From Campylobacterota bacterium (GTDB taxonomy: Bacteria; Campylobacterota; Campylobacteria; Campylobacterales; Sulfurospirillaceae), in assembly GCA_009930355.1 (NCBI GenBank), contig RZYK01000013.1:1-22479 (forward strand): 22,479 bases of DNA, read 5' to 3'. The notes under the pieces are model-generated. The model was not told where the DNA came from. It searched no databases and saw only the letters and a list, made by a program, of their open reading frames with translations. Both the position numbers and the translations under genes were made by a program. The stretch's first letter is position 1. The number at the start of each line of letters is the position of its first letter. Positions 1-7,558 of the stretch are shown in pieces.

Positions 1-1
1 C

Positions 2-721
2 ATCGCTAAAAATCGCCAGCAAGAGATGGTACTTTTTCAACAAGCTCGCCATGCGCAAATGGGTGAGATGATTAGTATGATTGCCCATCAGTGGCGTCAG
101 CCTTTGAATGTCCTCTCTTTAATGTGTCAAAACATTGTCTTTAAATACAAAATGAATACATTAGATGATACGCTGATGAAATCGTTTAAAGAAGATTCTA
201 TGAAACAAATTCTACAAATGTCAAAAACCATTGATGATTTTCGCAATTTCTTTAAACCTGATAAAACTAAAAAAGTATTTGATGTTAAAAAACAGCTTTT
301 ATATGTTTCTGAAATGCTCAAAGATGTTTATGCGACGCATCATATTGAGTTAATAATTAAAGCCGATGATGGATTAAAACTAGAGAGTTTTCCCAATGAA
401 TTTAATCAATGCATCATCAATCTCCTTAATAATGCAAAAGATGTTTTAGTCAATACTTCTTTGAAAAATGAAAAATTTATTGTCATCAGTGCTTTTGAAA
501 ATGAAGAGGGTAAAGTAGTTATTATTGTAGAAGATAGTGGCGATGGTATTGATGAGAGTGTTTTACCCCACCTGTTTGAGCCTTATTTTTCAACCAAAGA
601 ATCGGGTGTAGGTACAGGATTAGGGTTGTATATGACAAAGATGATTATTGAAGCACATATGCAAGGGAGTATTCATGTCAGCAATGCACAAAGTGGCGCA
701 CGCTTTGAGATTATTTTGTAG
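2..721 (+). CDS. Sensor histidine kinase, C-terminal part (5' end outside window)
   Basis: The frame is open from base 2, so the N-terminal sensor region lies upstream of the window; the ATG at 26 is internal. The visible part holds the kinase core. The phosphoacceptor H-box reads MIAHQWRQPLN, with the histidine codon at 86-88. It is followed by the dimerisation helices, an N-box (NQCIINLLNNAKD), a G1 box (DSGDGID) and a G2 region (GTGLGLYMTK). The AHQWRQPLN form of the H-box is typical of Campylobacterota kinases. It should autophosphorylate and pass phosphate to a response regulator that is not visible here. The stop overlaps the end of the convergent nifX-like gene by 11 bases, so no terminator separates them. 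The signal sensed and any link to nitrogen fixation cannot be judged from this fragment. Confidence 0.93.
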   Translation: MAKNRQQEMVLFQQARHAQMGEMISMIAHQWRQPLNVLSLMCQNIVFKYKMNTLDDTLMKSFKEDSMKQILQMSKTIDDFRNFFKPDKTKKVFDVKKQLLYVSEMLKDVYATHHIELIIKADDGLKLESFPNEFNQCIINLLNNAKDVLVNTSLKNEKFIVISAFENEEGKVVIIVEDSGDGIDESVLPHLFEPYFSTKESGVGTGLGLYMTKMIIEAHMQGSIHVSNAQSGARFEIIL

Positions 722-1079
722 CAAGAAAGCGTTGCATCCACAAAGGAGGGTTGGTTTTTTTTACATGTAAAAGTGTTGCCAGCACCTCTTCCATCTTCTC
801 ATTCTCCTTTTCACTTTTAAGCACAAAAATCCCTGCACTTTTTACCATAAGCGATGCACGAGGTCCAATGTGTGAAGCGCATAAAATGTTCGCATCTTCC
901 AAACAGGCTATCTTATAGGCAAGTTTATCGCCTTCATCACTCAGCTCATTAGGCGATGGAAGCGCTTTGACAAATCTAAAACCATCTTCTAAGAGTTCGT
1001 ACATGTAAAAGCATTTACACCAACCAAAATGCTCATTGACATTAATGCCATCACGTGATGCAAATGCTATTTTCATCAT
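711..1079 (-). CDS. NifX/NafY-family FeMo-cofactor-binding protein, first copy
   Basis: This is a 122-residue protein of the dinitrogenase iron-molybdenum cofactor family (NifX, NafY, NifB C-terminus), which carry or hold cofactor precursors during nitrogenase assembly. The family signature near the N-terminus is EHFGWCKCFYMYE (H17, F18, G19, C21), followed by an IGPRASLMVKSAGI segment. The C-terminus NPPLWMQRFL closely resembles the end of the second NifX-like protein at 13846-14205. The ATG follows the ferredoxin stop codon directly, so the two form an operon; a second ATG at 1076 could also serve. The last codons contain a TTACATGTAA palindrome (761-770) read as LHVK. The gene lies apart from the other nifX, so it may have a distinct carrier role; this is inference. 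Confidence 0.85.
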   Translation of the reverse strand: MMKIAFASRDGINVNEHFGWCKCFYMYELLEDGFRFVKALPSPNELSDEGDKLAYKIACLEDANILCASHIGPRASLMVKSAGIFVLKSEKENEKMEEVLATLLHVKKTNPPLWMQRFLATK

Positions 1080-1457
1080 TTACTCCACAACAGGTGTGTG
1101 GGTTTGACGTGATGCAAGAGCAATGGCTTCACGATACGGTTTTGGTGAAACTTCAGGAAACATAATGCCATTTTTTTTATGTTCTCGAATCGCATACATA
1201 CCGCTCTCGTGACCTGCAACGTAGTAGGTTTGAAACTCAGCCGTGTAAGGCATATCCCACACAATTGCCCCCTCGGTAGGACAGGCGTCTGCACATTTTG
1301 GCATGGTTGAGTCTGCACACTCAATGCACTTTTCAGGCTTGACATAGGTCGTCTCACCATTCACAGGTGAGTCTGACGCACTTACTATCGCCGTTGCGGG
1401 GCACTCGTCAATACAGCTATCACAATTGATGCAAAGCTCGGTTATTCTTACTGCCAT
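1080..1457 (-). CDS. 2[4Fe-4S] ferredoxin of the nif type
   Basis: This 125-residue protein has two cluster motifs: C9-x2-C12-x2-C15-x3-C19-P, and C44-x2-C47-x7-C55-x3-C59-P. The longer spacing in the second motif is typical of the Chromatium-type ferredoxins often found beside nif genes. It should be a low-potential electron carrier in the cytoplasm, for nitrogenase or for a step of cofactor synthesis. I chose the ATG at 1457 over an upstream in-frame ATG at 1511. It has AAGGAT at a good distance, and the protein then begins MAVRITELC as such ferredoxins do. It is the first gene of a two-gene operon with the NifX-like protein and is probably transcribed from the sigma-54 promoter at 1566-1580, with a leader of about 98 bases that contains one TTACATGTAA copy (1468-1477). 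Confidence 0.9.
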   Translation of the reverse strand: MAVRITELCINCDSCIDECPATAIVSASDSPVNGETTYVKPEKCIECADSTMPKCADACPTEGAIVWDMPYTAEFQTYYVAGHESGMYAIREHKKNGIMFPEVSPKPYREAIALASRQTHTPVVE

Positions 1458-1565
1458 GATGTATCCTTTACATGTAAATTGTACGTTAAAACCAATGCCA
1501 CGGCAAAACAAGGGCTTATCTTACCGTGGTGTTGAGTAAGGTTTTAAGGTACGCAAGGCATGCAA

Positions 1566-1580
1566 TGCAAGAGGTGTTCC
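1566..1580 (-). promoter_or_regulatory. Sigma-54 (-24/-12) promoter for the ferredoxin-nifX operon
   Basis: On the minus strand the sequence GGAACACCTCTTGCA has GG and GC separated by exactly ten bases, as RpoN promoters require. It fits the GGAAC-type consensus known from Helicobacter and Campylobacter. The same 15 bases occur upstream of nifE (7678-7692), and a 13/15 match lies before the second nifX. Transcription would start near 1555. Directly upstream on the same strand is GTAGAA-N6-TTCTAC (1598-1581), a possible activator site. Confidence 0.82.
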
Positions 1581-1613
1581 GTAGAAGTCAAGTTCTACAT
1601 CGTGGTAACAATG

Positions 1614-1622
1614 TGCTAAAAT
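1614..1622 (+). promoter_or_regulatory. Extended -10 promoter of the first restriction-modification gene
   Basis: TGCTAAAAT is an extended -10 element (TG-N-TAAAAT) ending 27 bases before the ATG at 1650. AAGGAAG provides the ribosome binding site. A near-identical element (TGTTAAAAT) precedes the second restriction gene at 18248-18256. No convincing -35 box is visible, which is usual in Campylobacterota. Confidence 0.5.
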
Positions 1623-1649
1623 ACAATTTTTTCTCATACAAGGAAGCAC

Positions 1650-4600
1650 ATGATAACCAAAGACAATTTTTACAAAGTTCTTGAAAAGCTAGGATTTTCA
1701 AAAATGGGGGGGGTGTTTTATGTCAAAAAATTTGAAGAATTTGATTCTGAATTAAGAGTCGATACGAAAAAAGAAGAGTTGATTTACCCTGAAAATTGTG
1801 GTTTTAAAGTCAATGAACGTCAAACCTGCAACTTCAAAGCCAATGAAAATTTTGTAGTCTTTGAGTGTGTGCATCGCCTTTTTGTGCAAGGGTACCATCC
1901 AAAGCACATCGAGTTAGAACCAAAGTGGCAAGTAGGACACGGTGCAAGTGGAGGAAGAGCTGATATCTTAGTGAAAGACAACAGCGATAAATCGCTCTTA
2001 ATTATTGAGTGTAAAACCGCAGGGAGTGAGTTTTCAAAAGCTTGGAATACGACACAAACAAAACCCACACAGCTTTTTTCGTATGTTCAGCAAGCCAGAA
2101 GTACCAAATTTATCGCTTTGTATGCAAGTGATTTTGTCGATGAAGACGTTAAAGCAGATTATTATCTCATTTCCATGTGCGACAATGAAGAGTTACACCA
2201 AAACAACCCCTCTTTAGCACGTTATGCCGATGCGACCGAAGTAGAAGATATCTATAATGTTTGGGCAAAAACCTATGAAAAAGAGTACGCAACCCTAGGG
2301 CTTTTTGAAGACAATAAACCTTATAAAATTGGCAAAACAAAATTTAGGCTTAGTGATTTAAAAAACATCTCCTCTAAAGACATTCAAGGCAAATACCACG
2401 AATTTGCAACCATTTTGCGACAACACAATGTTTCAGGTCGTGAAAATGCGTTTGACAAACTCGTCAATCTCTTTTTATGCAAAGTTGTGGATGAAGAAAA
2501 AAATAAAGATGAGCTCAAGTTTTACTGGAAAGGCAAAGCGTACGACAACCCTTTTGATTTTCAAGACAGGCTTCAACAGCTCTACAAAGAGGGCATGAAA
2601 GAGTTTTTGGGTGAAGATATTACCTACATCGACAACACCCAAATCGATAGCTATTTTGAACATCTTGATTTACACGCCATCCAGTCAAAAATGAAAGACG
2701 TGTTAAAAGAACTCAAATTTTTTACGAACAATGACTTTGCTTTTATCGATGTTCATAATGAAAAACTTTTTTATCAAAATTTTGAGGTATTGCTCAAAAT
2801 CGCCAAAATGATACAAGATATAAGCCTCACCACTTCCGATGAAAACCAATTCTTAGGCGATATGTTTGAGGGCTTTTTAGATCAAGGCGTAAAGCAGTCA
2901 GAGGGGCAGTTTTTCACACCTATGCCTATTGTCAAGTTTATCATCAATTCTCTACCCAACAAGCAAAATCCAAACGTGATAGACTACGCCTGCGGTGCTG
3001 GGCACTTTCTCAATGAGTATTTTACTACCAATAAAGAGAGTCACATCATCGGTGTTGAAAAAGAGTATAGGCTTTCAAAAGTCGCCAAAGTAAGCTCTTT
3101 TATGTATGGAAGTAAGATTGATATCATTTATGCCGATGCGCTTAGTTCCAACGCAAAAATTACACACAACAGCTTTGATGTTTTAGTTGCCAACCCACCG
3201 TATAGTGTGAAAGGTTTTTTAGAAACCCTAAGCCACGAAGAGCGACAAAAATACGACCTCCTTCAAACCATAGACCCCAAAAGTTACACGGCAAATAACG
3301 CCATCGAGTGCTTTTTTATCGAACGAGCCAAGCAATTACTCACAAAAGAGGGTGTTGCGGGCATCATCGTTCCAAGTTCTATTTTAAACAAAGGGGCTAA
3401 AAACAACGTCTATGTGAAAACCAGAGAGATACTTTTGCGTTACTTTGACATCATCGCCATTGCCGAATTTGGCAGTGGAACCTTTGGCAAAACAGGAACC
3501 AACACCGTTACACTCTTTTTAAAACGTCGTTGCGATAGGGAAAATCTCAGTGGAAACTTTGAAGAACTCGCTCGTAATATCTTTACATGTAAAGAAAAAG
3601 CAGATGCCATTTTCAAAGACAAAGGCTTGCTTGAAGCCTATTGTGCGCACATAAACATAGAGGTGGAACTGTATAAAACCTTACTGTGTGATGAGAGCGA
3701 TGAAACGCTTTTTGCGCATGACATCTTTAAAGAGTACCGACAAACTTACGAAAAACTCAATCCCCAAATTAAGAAAAAAACACCATTGACGGATTTTATC
3801 AAAGAGATAGAACAAGAGAAGTTTTACTACTTCTGCTTAGCCTCTAAAAATACAAGCGATGTCATCATCGTCAAAAGCCCAAGCGATAACAAAGAAGCTA
3901 AAAAATTCTTAGGCTATGAATGGAGCAGTGCGAAGGGCAATGAGGGCATACACTACCTTGCCACGCACTCTTTACAGGTAGAAGAGGATGACCTTGATGA
4001 AGAAGACAAACGCATCTTAGAAAACCTCCAAGGACTGGGCAACATCAACACGCCTTTATACAATCCTAAAGATGCCAATGACACTGCTAAGATAAACACA
4101 CTTATCAAAAATGCCTTTACATGTAAAACGGTGAATATTCCCAAAGAGCTAGAGAGTTACGTAAGTAAAGCCCGTTTGGTCGATATGCTGGACTTTATGA
4201 AGGTAGAATTTAATAAAACAATAGGACTTAACCCAAATAAAAAAATAGAAATTATTGGTAAGCCAGAATGGCAGAGAAAACTAGGTGATGTATGTGATAT
4301 TTTAATCGGCGGTACACCTTCAAGAGCTAACGCATCATATTTTGAAGGTGAAAATCTATGGCTTTCTATTTCTGAAATGAATGGGCAAATTATCAATGAT
4401 ACAAAGGAAAAAATCTCGAACGAGGCAATACAAAAATCGAATGTTAAGCTGATTCCAAAAGGTACAACTCTATTAAGTTTTAAATTATCGATTGGGAAAA
4501 CTGCTATTGCAGGAAAAGACTTATATACCAATGAAGCGATTGCAGGGCTTGTACCAAAAGGGAAAGATTTAAGAGATGATTATTTATTTTGTTTATTTAA

Positions 4601-5381
4601 CGGAAAAATAATTGATTTGGAAAAAGATAATTTCAATACTTTTGGAAAAAGTTTAAATAGTTCATTTTTAAAAAATGAAGTTAAAATCCCTCTCCCTCCG
4701 CTTGATATTCAAGAGCAGATTGTAAAGGAGTGCGCTAACGTCGATGATGAGGTTGCAAAAGCGAATGAAACTATCGAAAAAACCAAAGAAGCTATCGAGA
4801 AAGAGATAAGTGCTATCAATGGAAAAATAGAAAAAATTGGAGATTTTTTTCAAACATCATCTGGAGGAACGCCATTAAGTTCAAAACCAGAATATTATTT
4901 GAATGGAACTATCCCTTGGGTTAATAGTGGAGAAGTCAAAAAAGGTTTAATTTATGATACTGAAACGAAAATTACACAACTAGGGTTAGAAAATTCTTCA
5001 GCTAAGTTATTCCCAATAGATACTGTCCTTGTTGCTATGTATGGTGCTACAACTGGAGAAATTGGAATATTAAAAATTGTAGCAAGCACAAATCAAGCAG
5101 TTTGTGGTATTTTTCCAAATGCATCAGAATGTCTTCCAATGTTTTTGTATTATTTTCTAAAAGGTCAGACAAATAATTTAAAAGCACTTAGTAAAGGGGT
5201 AGCAAGAAGTAATATTTCTCAAGAAGTTATAAAAAACTTTAAAATCCCTCTCCCAACCCTAGAAACCCAAAAAGCCATTGTTACCAAAATCGAAGCATTA
5301 GAGTCAAACATCAACGAAGCGAAAAACGTCATTGAAGAGAGTAAAGCGAAAAAAGAGGCGATTTTAAAACAGTATTTGTAA
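1650..5381 (+). CDS. Single-chain restriction-modification-specificity enzyme (Type IIB/IIG, AloI/CjeI-like), phase-variable
   Basis: This 1243-residue protein combines all three restriction functions. Residues about 60-130 hold a PD-(D/E)xK nuclease (D105, E120, K122 in GRADILV...LLIIECK). Residues about 400-680 hold an N6-adenine methyltransferase, with motif I at 445-451 (DYACGAG) and the catalytic NPPY at 515-518. From about residue 870 come two target-recognition domains, each opening with a GGTP-containing segment and closing with PLP-x-L-x-x-Q before a long helix. Two recognition domains in one chain fit a split recognition sequence, as in AloI and CjeI, which cut on both sides of the site; type IIB is therefore likely but inferred. 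A G8 tract at codons 19-22 could switch the gene on and off; here it is in frame. The recognition-domain stretch is visibly more AT-rich than the rest and lacks the TTACATGTAA palindromes found at 3583 and 4117. Confidence 0.93.
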   Translation: MITKDNFYKVLEKLGFSKMGGVFYVKKFEEFDSELRVDTKKEELIYPENCGFKVNERQTCNFKANENFVVFECVHRLFVQGYHPKHIELEPKWQVGHGASGGRADILVKDNSDKSLLIIECKTAGSEFSKAWNTTQTKPTQLFSYVQQARSTKFIALYASDFVDEDVKADYYLISMCDNEELHQNNPSLARYADATEVEDIYNVWAKTYEKEYATLGLFEDNKPYKIGKTKFRLSDLKNISSKDIQGKYHEFATILRQHNVSGRENAFDKLVNLFLCKVVDEEKNKDELKFYWKGKAYDNPFDFQDRLQQLYKEGMKEFLGEDITYIDNTQIDSYFEHLDLHAIQSKMKDVLKELKFFTNNDFAFIDVHNEKLFYQNFEVLLKIAKMIQDISLTTSDENQFLGDMFEGFLDQGVKQSEGQFFTPMPIVKFIINSLPNKQNPNVIDYACGAGHFLNEYFTTNKESHIIGVEKEYRLSKVAKVSSFMYGSKIDIIYADALSSNAKITHNSFDVLVANPPYSVKGFLETLSHEERQKYDLLQTIDPKSYTANNAIECFFIERAKQLLTKEGVAGIIVPSSILNKGAKNNVYVKTREILLRYFDIIAIAEFGSGTFGKTGTNTVTLFLKRRCDRENLSGNFEELARNIFTCKEKADAIFKDKGLLEAYCAHINIEVELYKTLLCDESDETLFAHDIFKEYRQTYEKLNPQIKKKTPLTDFIKEIEQEKFYYFCLASKNTSDVIIVKSPSDNKEAKKFLGYEWSSAKGNEGIHYLATHSLQVEEDDLDEEDKRILENLQGLGNINTPLYNPKDANDTAKINTLIKNAFTCKTVNIPKELESYVSKARLVDMLDFMKVEFNKTIGLNPNKKIEIIGKPEWQRKLGDVCDILIGGTPSRANASYFEGENLWLSISEMNGQIINDTKEKISNEAIQKSNVKLIPKGTTLLSFKLSIGKTAIAGKDLYTNEAIAGLVPKGKDLRDDYLFCLFNGKIIDLEKDNFNTFGKSLNSSFLKNEVKIPLPPLDIQEQIVKECANVDDEVAKANETIEKTKEAIEKEISAINGKIEKIGDFFQTSSGGTPLSSKPEYYLNGTIPWVNSGEVKKGLIYDTETKITQLGLENSSAKLFPIDTVLVAMYGATTGEIGILKIVASTNQAVCGIFPNASECLPMFLYYFLKGQTNNLKALSKGVARSNISQEVIKNFKIPLPTLETQKAIVTKIEALESNINEAKNVIEESKAKKEAILKQYL
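1706..1713 (+). repeat. Poly-G (G8) tract, likely phase-variation switch
   Basis: Eight consecutive G bases span codons 19-22 (M-G-G-V) of the restriction enzyme. Reading by hand, one extra G gives a stop after 28 residues and one lost G gives a stop after 34, so either slip would silence the enzyme. In Campylobacter, G tracts of this length and longer are established contingency switches, including in a type IIG restriction enzyme. Confidence 0.75.
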
Positions 5382-5395
5382 AAAGGTGGTGCGTT

Positions 5396-6322
5396 ATGTT
5401 TGAATCAATCAAAAAAATATTTTCTTCAAAGCTTGATAATGAACGAGCTTTGACGTTTGATTATGCGGATGAGCAAGAGCACTTTGTTGGGTCACATTTT
5501 AATCCATTTTTTGAAAGCGTAGAAGCAGACATTCTGGATAACTTGCCACACTATATGGAAACGAGTCGCGTGGTACTGCCGTATAAAAATGCTTTCAGTG
5601 ATGAAGAGCCTAAAGAGGATGTGCGTTGGCAAAAAGGTTTTGTGTTATCGTATCCTGAAGAGGAGAGTTCTGATGGGTTGGGATTGATTTGCGGTGTGGT
5701 ATCAGAGGAGAAAGCGATTACGTTTATCTCGATGTTCCCTTGGATTGATAAAGGGCAAGAATACACCTTTGCTTTAGAAAAAGTGTATGTTTGGAGTAAT
5801 GCACATGAAGCGCATCTGGAGGTAGATATAGGATTTACGACGCTCTGTTTTTACGACATGCACTATACGATCAATAAAAAATGGTATATCAAAGACACCT
5901 CGTATACGTTTAAAATTTTGGGCATTGCCTACAGTGCTTCATTGAGAAAAGTGACTGAAATCGAAGTGGATACCTCTGAAGAAGTGGCACAATTTTTAGA
6001 AATAGAGCCTGGCACAAAACGAAATGTTCAATTAACAGGCATGTCAATGTTTATTCCTATTGATTCATGGGATAGAGATGATTATGCTTTTAGTGGTTTG
6101 ATTACCAATGTTGAAGAGATAGTGATTGCATTTTCAAATCAAAAAGCGTGGGTGTGTTCAACGACGATTTTAAAAGAAGTCGTAGCTGAGGAGATAGAAT
6201 ATGACATTGATATCCTCATAACCGAAAAAGTTTGGGAAGAAGATGAGGCGCCAAAAGTAGGGGACGATATAGAAGGTCGAGTATGGTTACAAGGAAAATT
6301 AACATCCATGCCGATGAAATAA
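5396..6322 (+). CDS. Uncharacterised protein, 308 residues, downstream of the restriction enzyme
   Basis: I do not recognise this protein. It is acidic, rich in Trp, Tyr and Phe, and looks mostly beta-stranded, with no signal peptide, membrane segment, metal-binding cysteine set or nucleotide motif. Two parts look loosely alike: about residues 95-180 (LGLICGVVS...WSNAHEAHLEVDIG...) and about 232-305 (FSGLITNVE...EEIEYDIDILITEKVWEEDEAPKVGDD...), each a G-rich turn, a long beta stretch and an acidic segment, which may be an internal duplication. It starts 14 bases after the restriction gene stop, with GGTGG-type Shine-Dalgarno sequence ahead of the ATG, so it is probably co-transcribed. That placement suggests an accessory or unrelated cargo gene of the same island. 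No function can be assigned from sequence alone. Confidence 0.7.
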   Translation: MFESIKKIFSSKLDNERALTFDYADEQEHFVGSHFNPFFESVEADILDNLPHYMETSRVVLPYKNAFSDEEPKEDVRWQKGFVLSYPEEESSDGLGLICGVVSEEKAITFISMFPWIDKGQEYTFALEKVYVWSNAHEAHLEVDIGFTTLCFYDMHYTINKKWYIKDTSYTFKILGIAYSASLRKVTEIEVDTSEEVAQFLEIEPGTKRNVQLTGMSMFIPIDSWDRDDYAFSGLITNVEEIVIAFSNQKAWVCSTTILKEVVAEEIEYDIDILITEKVWEEDEAPKVGDDIEGRVWLQGKLTSMPMK

Positions 6323-6333
6323 TTTTTTAACCC

Positions 6334-6361
6334 CCACACCAGAGTATCACCGATGGTGTGG
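6334..6361. terminator. Hairpin between convergent genes, possible weak terminator
   Basis: CCACACC (6334-6340) pairs with GGTGTGG (6355-6361) around a 14-base loop that itself contains CACC-GAT-GGTG. It sits 12 bases past the stop of the unknown protein. No T-run follows on either strand, so termination is uncertain. The rest of 6323-6444 shows nothing else I can name. Confidence 0.3.
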
Positions 6362-6444
6362 CTAAGGAGTAAAATCGGACAATCTATTTACTCGGGTTGA
6401 GAAAAGTATCGCACACACTAACTTAAACAATGCTCATGTAACCC

Positions 6445-6993
6445 TTATTCGTTGAACATTTCCAAGATTAACGCTAAATTGAGTTTTAACGTTGCGGGTC
6501 TTCCCGCACCAGCGACACTGATGGCATCATGTGCCAATGCTTCAAACTCCTCTTTTTTAACCAAATCGTTTTGAATAATTCTTAGAATGTCTTCTTGATC
6601 TTGCTCTCCAAAGCGTGATAGCTTTGAAATAATCAAATCCACAGGGTCTAAAATATAGACGTTTAGTTTTTTATCGATAGTGAACTGGTAAATAGCCCTT
6701 TTATCATAATCTTCGTGCATAATTCCAAGGGTTGGGCTGTAATTATGGTCATACGCTAATTCTTCAAATTGCCCCTTTTTATTTATCCAGATAACTTTTA
6801 ATTTACTTGGAACACTGATGTGCTGGTCAATGATGGCATCTAAATCTTTGGAGACCCGTGAAGCCGTATGAAAATAAATGGCAATTCCTCCAGTGATATA
6901 TAAATTAACAGGCATGTTTTTATGTCTATTGGGTATTTTTGTTCCAATGATTTTCATCATGTCGATGACGGCTTCTTTGAGGGATGTGTTCAT
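6445..6993 (-). CDS. Nucleotidyltransferase-fold protein (DUF6036/AbiEii-like), putative toxin
   Basis: This 182-residue protein has the start of a minimal nucleotidyltransferase core: GG at residues 35-36 (YITGGIAIYFH), then SKDLDAII with the DxD pair at D50 and D52. A downstream ILDPVDLIISKLSRFGEQDQEDI stretch is typical of the DUF6036 / AbiEii-like proteins. Members of this fold act as toxins that add nucleotides to RNA or protein targets, and related proteins are partners in type IV-like toxin-antitoxin and abortive-infection pairs. The start overlaps the stop of the upstream HTH gene by one base (TAATG), so translation is coupled. A third catalytic acid cannot be fixed by eye. The AT-rich coding and lack of the local palindrome suggest recent arrival. 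The toxin role is inferred from context. Confidence 0.72.
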   Translation of the reverse strand: MNTSLKEAVIDMMKIIGTKIPNRHKNMPVNLYITGGIAIYFHTASRVSKDLDAIIDQHISVPSKLKVIWINKKGQFEELAYDHNYSPTLGIMHEDYDKRAIYQFTIDKKLNVYILDPVDLIISKLSRFGEQDQEDILRIIQNDLVKKEEFEALAHDAISVAGAGRPATLKLNLALILEMFNE

Positions 6994-7478
6994 TAATTTA
7001 ATCCTTTGGTTTTATACTGATTGAATCTATGGGCATCAACACCACTTAAAAGTCCATAATGACTTGCTAATCCATCACCAGATGCTTGTTTTCTTTCATG
7101 GTACAGCCCGACAGGATGTTTCAATGTAAAACTTAGTTTTATGGGCTTTTGGGTTAAAAAAGAATACAAATATGCCGCTCGTGCTCGTGCTTCTTTTGAA
7201 AGAGTTGTATCTTTTGTCATTTTTTTAAGGACTATGACATCAACTTTAGAGACTAAAAATTTAAAGAGTTCTCGCTCAAATGCTCTGTATTCGTGGAAGT
7301 ATTCTTGATTTTCCAAAAGTTTTAAAATATGCGTATTGTTTTTTTGTGAGAGCAACTCTTCTGCTTGCGCATAATCCAATCTTTCAATTAACGTATAAAG
7401 TTTGTTTCTATTTTTTTTCCAACTTCTGAGTGTTCTATCGGATACATCGAGTAACTTTGACATTTGTGTCTGTGTCAT
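6993..7478 (-). CDS. HTH DNA-binding protein, putative antitoxin and autorepressor
   Basis: This 161-residue protein begins directly with a helix-turn-helix (residues about 2-22: TQTQMSKLLDVSDRTLRSWK), then a charged helical body and a C-terminal SHYGLLSGVDAHRFNQYK segment. It is the first gene of the pair, with AAGGAG ahead of the ATG and a one-base overlap into the nucleotidyltransferase. The order regulator-then-enzyme, the overlap, and the promoter with two identical 13-base operators just upstream all fit a toxin-antitoxin operon in which the first product represses its own promoter. No named antitoxin family is evident, so the antitoxin role is inference. DNA binding is well supported by the motif. 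Confidence 0.7.
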   Translation of the reverse strand: MTQTQMSKLLDVSDRTLRSWKKNRNKLYTLIERLDYAQAEELLSQKNNTHILKLLENQEYFHEYRAFERELFKFLVSKVDVIVLKKMTKDTTLSKEARARAAYLYSFLTQKPIKLSFTLKHPVGLYHERKQASGDGLASHYGLLSGVDAHRFNQYKTKGLN

Positions 7479-7501
7479 GCCAACTCCTTTTTTGTATTTT
7501 C

Positions 7502-7514
7502 GGCAATATATGCC
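7502..7514. promoter_or_regulatory. Operator copy 1 of the toxin-antitoxin operon
   Basis: GGCAATATATGCC has inverted GGCA/TGCC ends around ATATA. An identical copy lies at 7536-7548, 34 bases away, about three helical turns. This copy falls at about +9 to +21 of the predicted transcript, so a bound repressor would also block elongation. Confidence 0.7.
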
Positions 7515-7529
7515 TTTTTTACACTTGAA

Positions 7530-7558
7530 ATTATAGGCAATATATGCCGAATTGTCAA
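7530..7558 (-). promoter_or_regulatory. Consensus sigma-70 promoter of the toxin-antitoxin operon with operator in its spacer
   Basis: On the minus strand, TTGACA (7558-7553), a 17-base spacer and TATAAT (7535-7530) match the sigma-70 consensus in every position. The spacer contains operator copy 2, GGCAATATATGCC on the plus strand at 7536-7548. Such a strong promoter would need tight repression, which the operator placement provides. The predicted start is near 7523, about 45 bases before the ATG. Confidence 0.85.
7536..7548. promoter_or_regulatory. Operator copy 2, between -35 and -10
   Basis: This is the second identical GGCAATATATGCC, filling the promoter spacer and touching the -10 box. 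Binding here would exclude RNA polymerase. A lone GGCA half-site occurs further out at 7602-7605. Confidence 0.72.

Noticed and set aside
1003..1016. GTACATGTAA in the first nifX-like gene as a palindrome copy
   Set aside because: The match is partial, and the residues belong to the conserved HFG-x-C-x-x-F-x-x-YE motif.
1458..1511. Longer ferredoxin start at 1511
   Set aside because: The extra 18 residues lack family resemblance, and the ATG at 1457 has a proper ribosome site.
1521..1637. A 38-codon minus-strand frame (MRKNCILAH...) upstream of the ferredoxin gene
   Set aside because: It has no ribosome site I can see, and it spans the sigma-54 promoter of the ferredoxin operon, whose start lies inside it. 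The shared GTPLA reading with 7678-7692 is explained by the shared promoter sequence.
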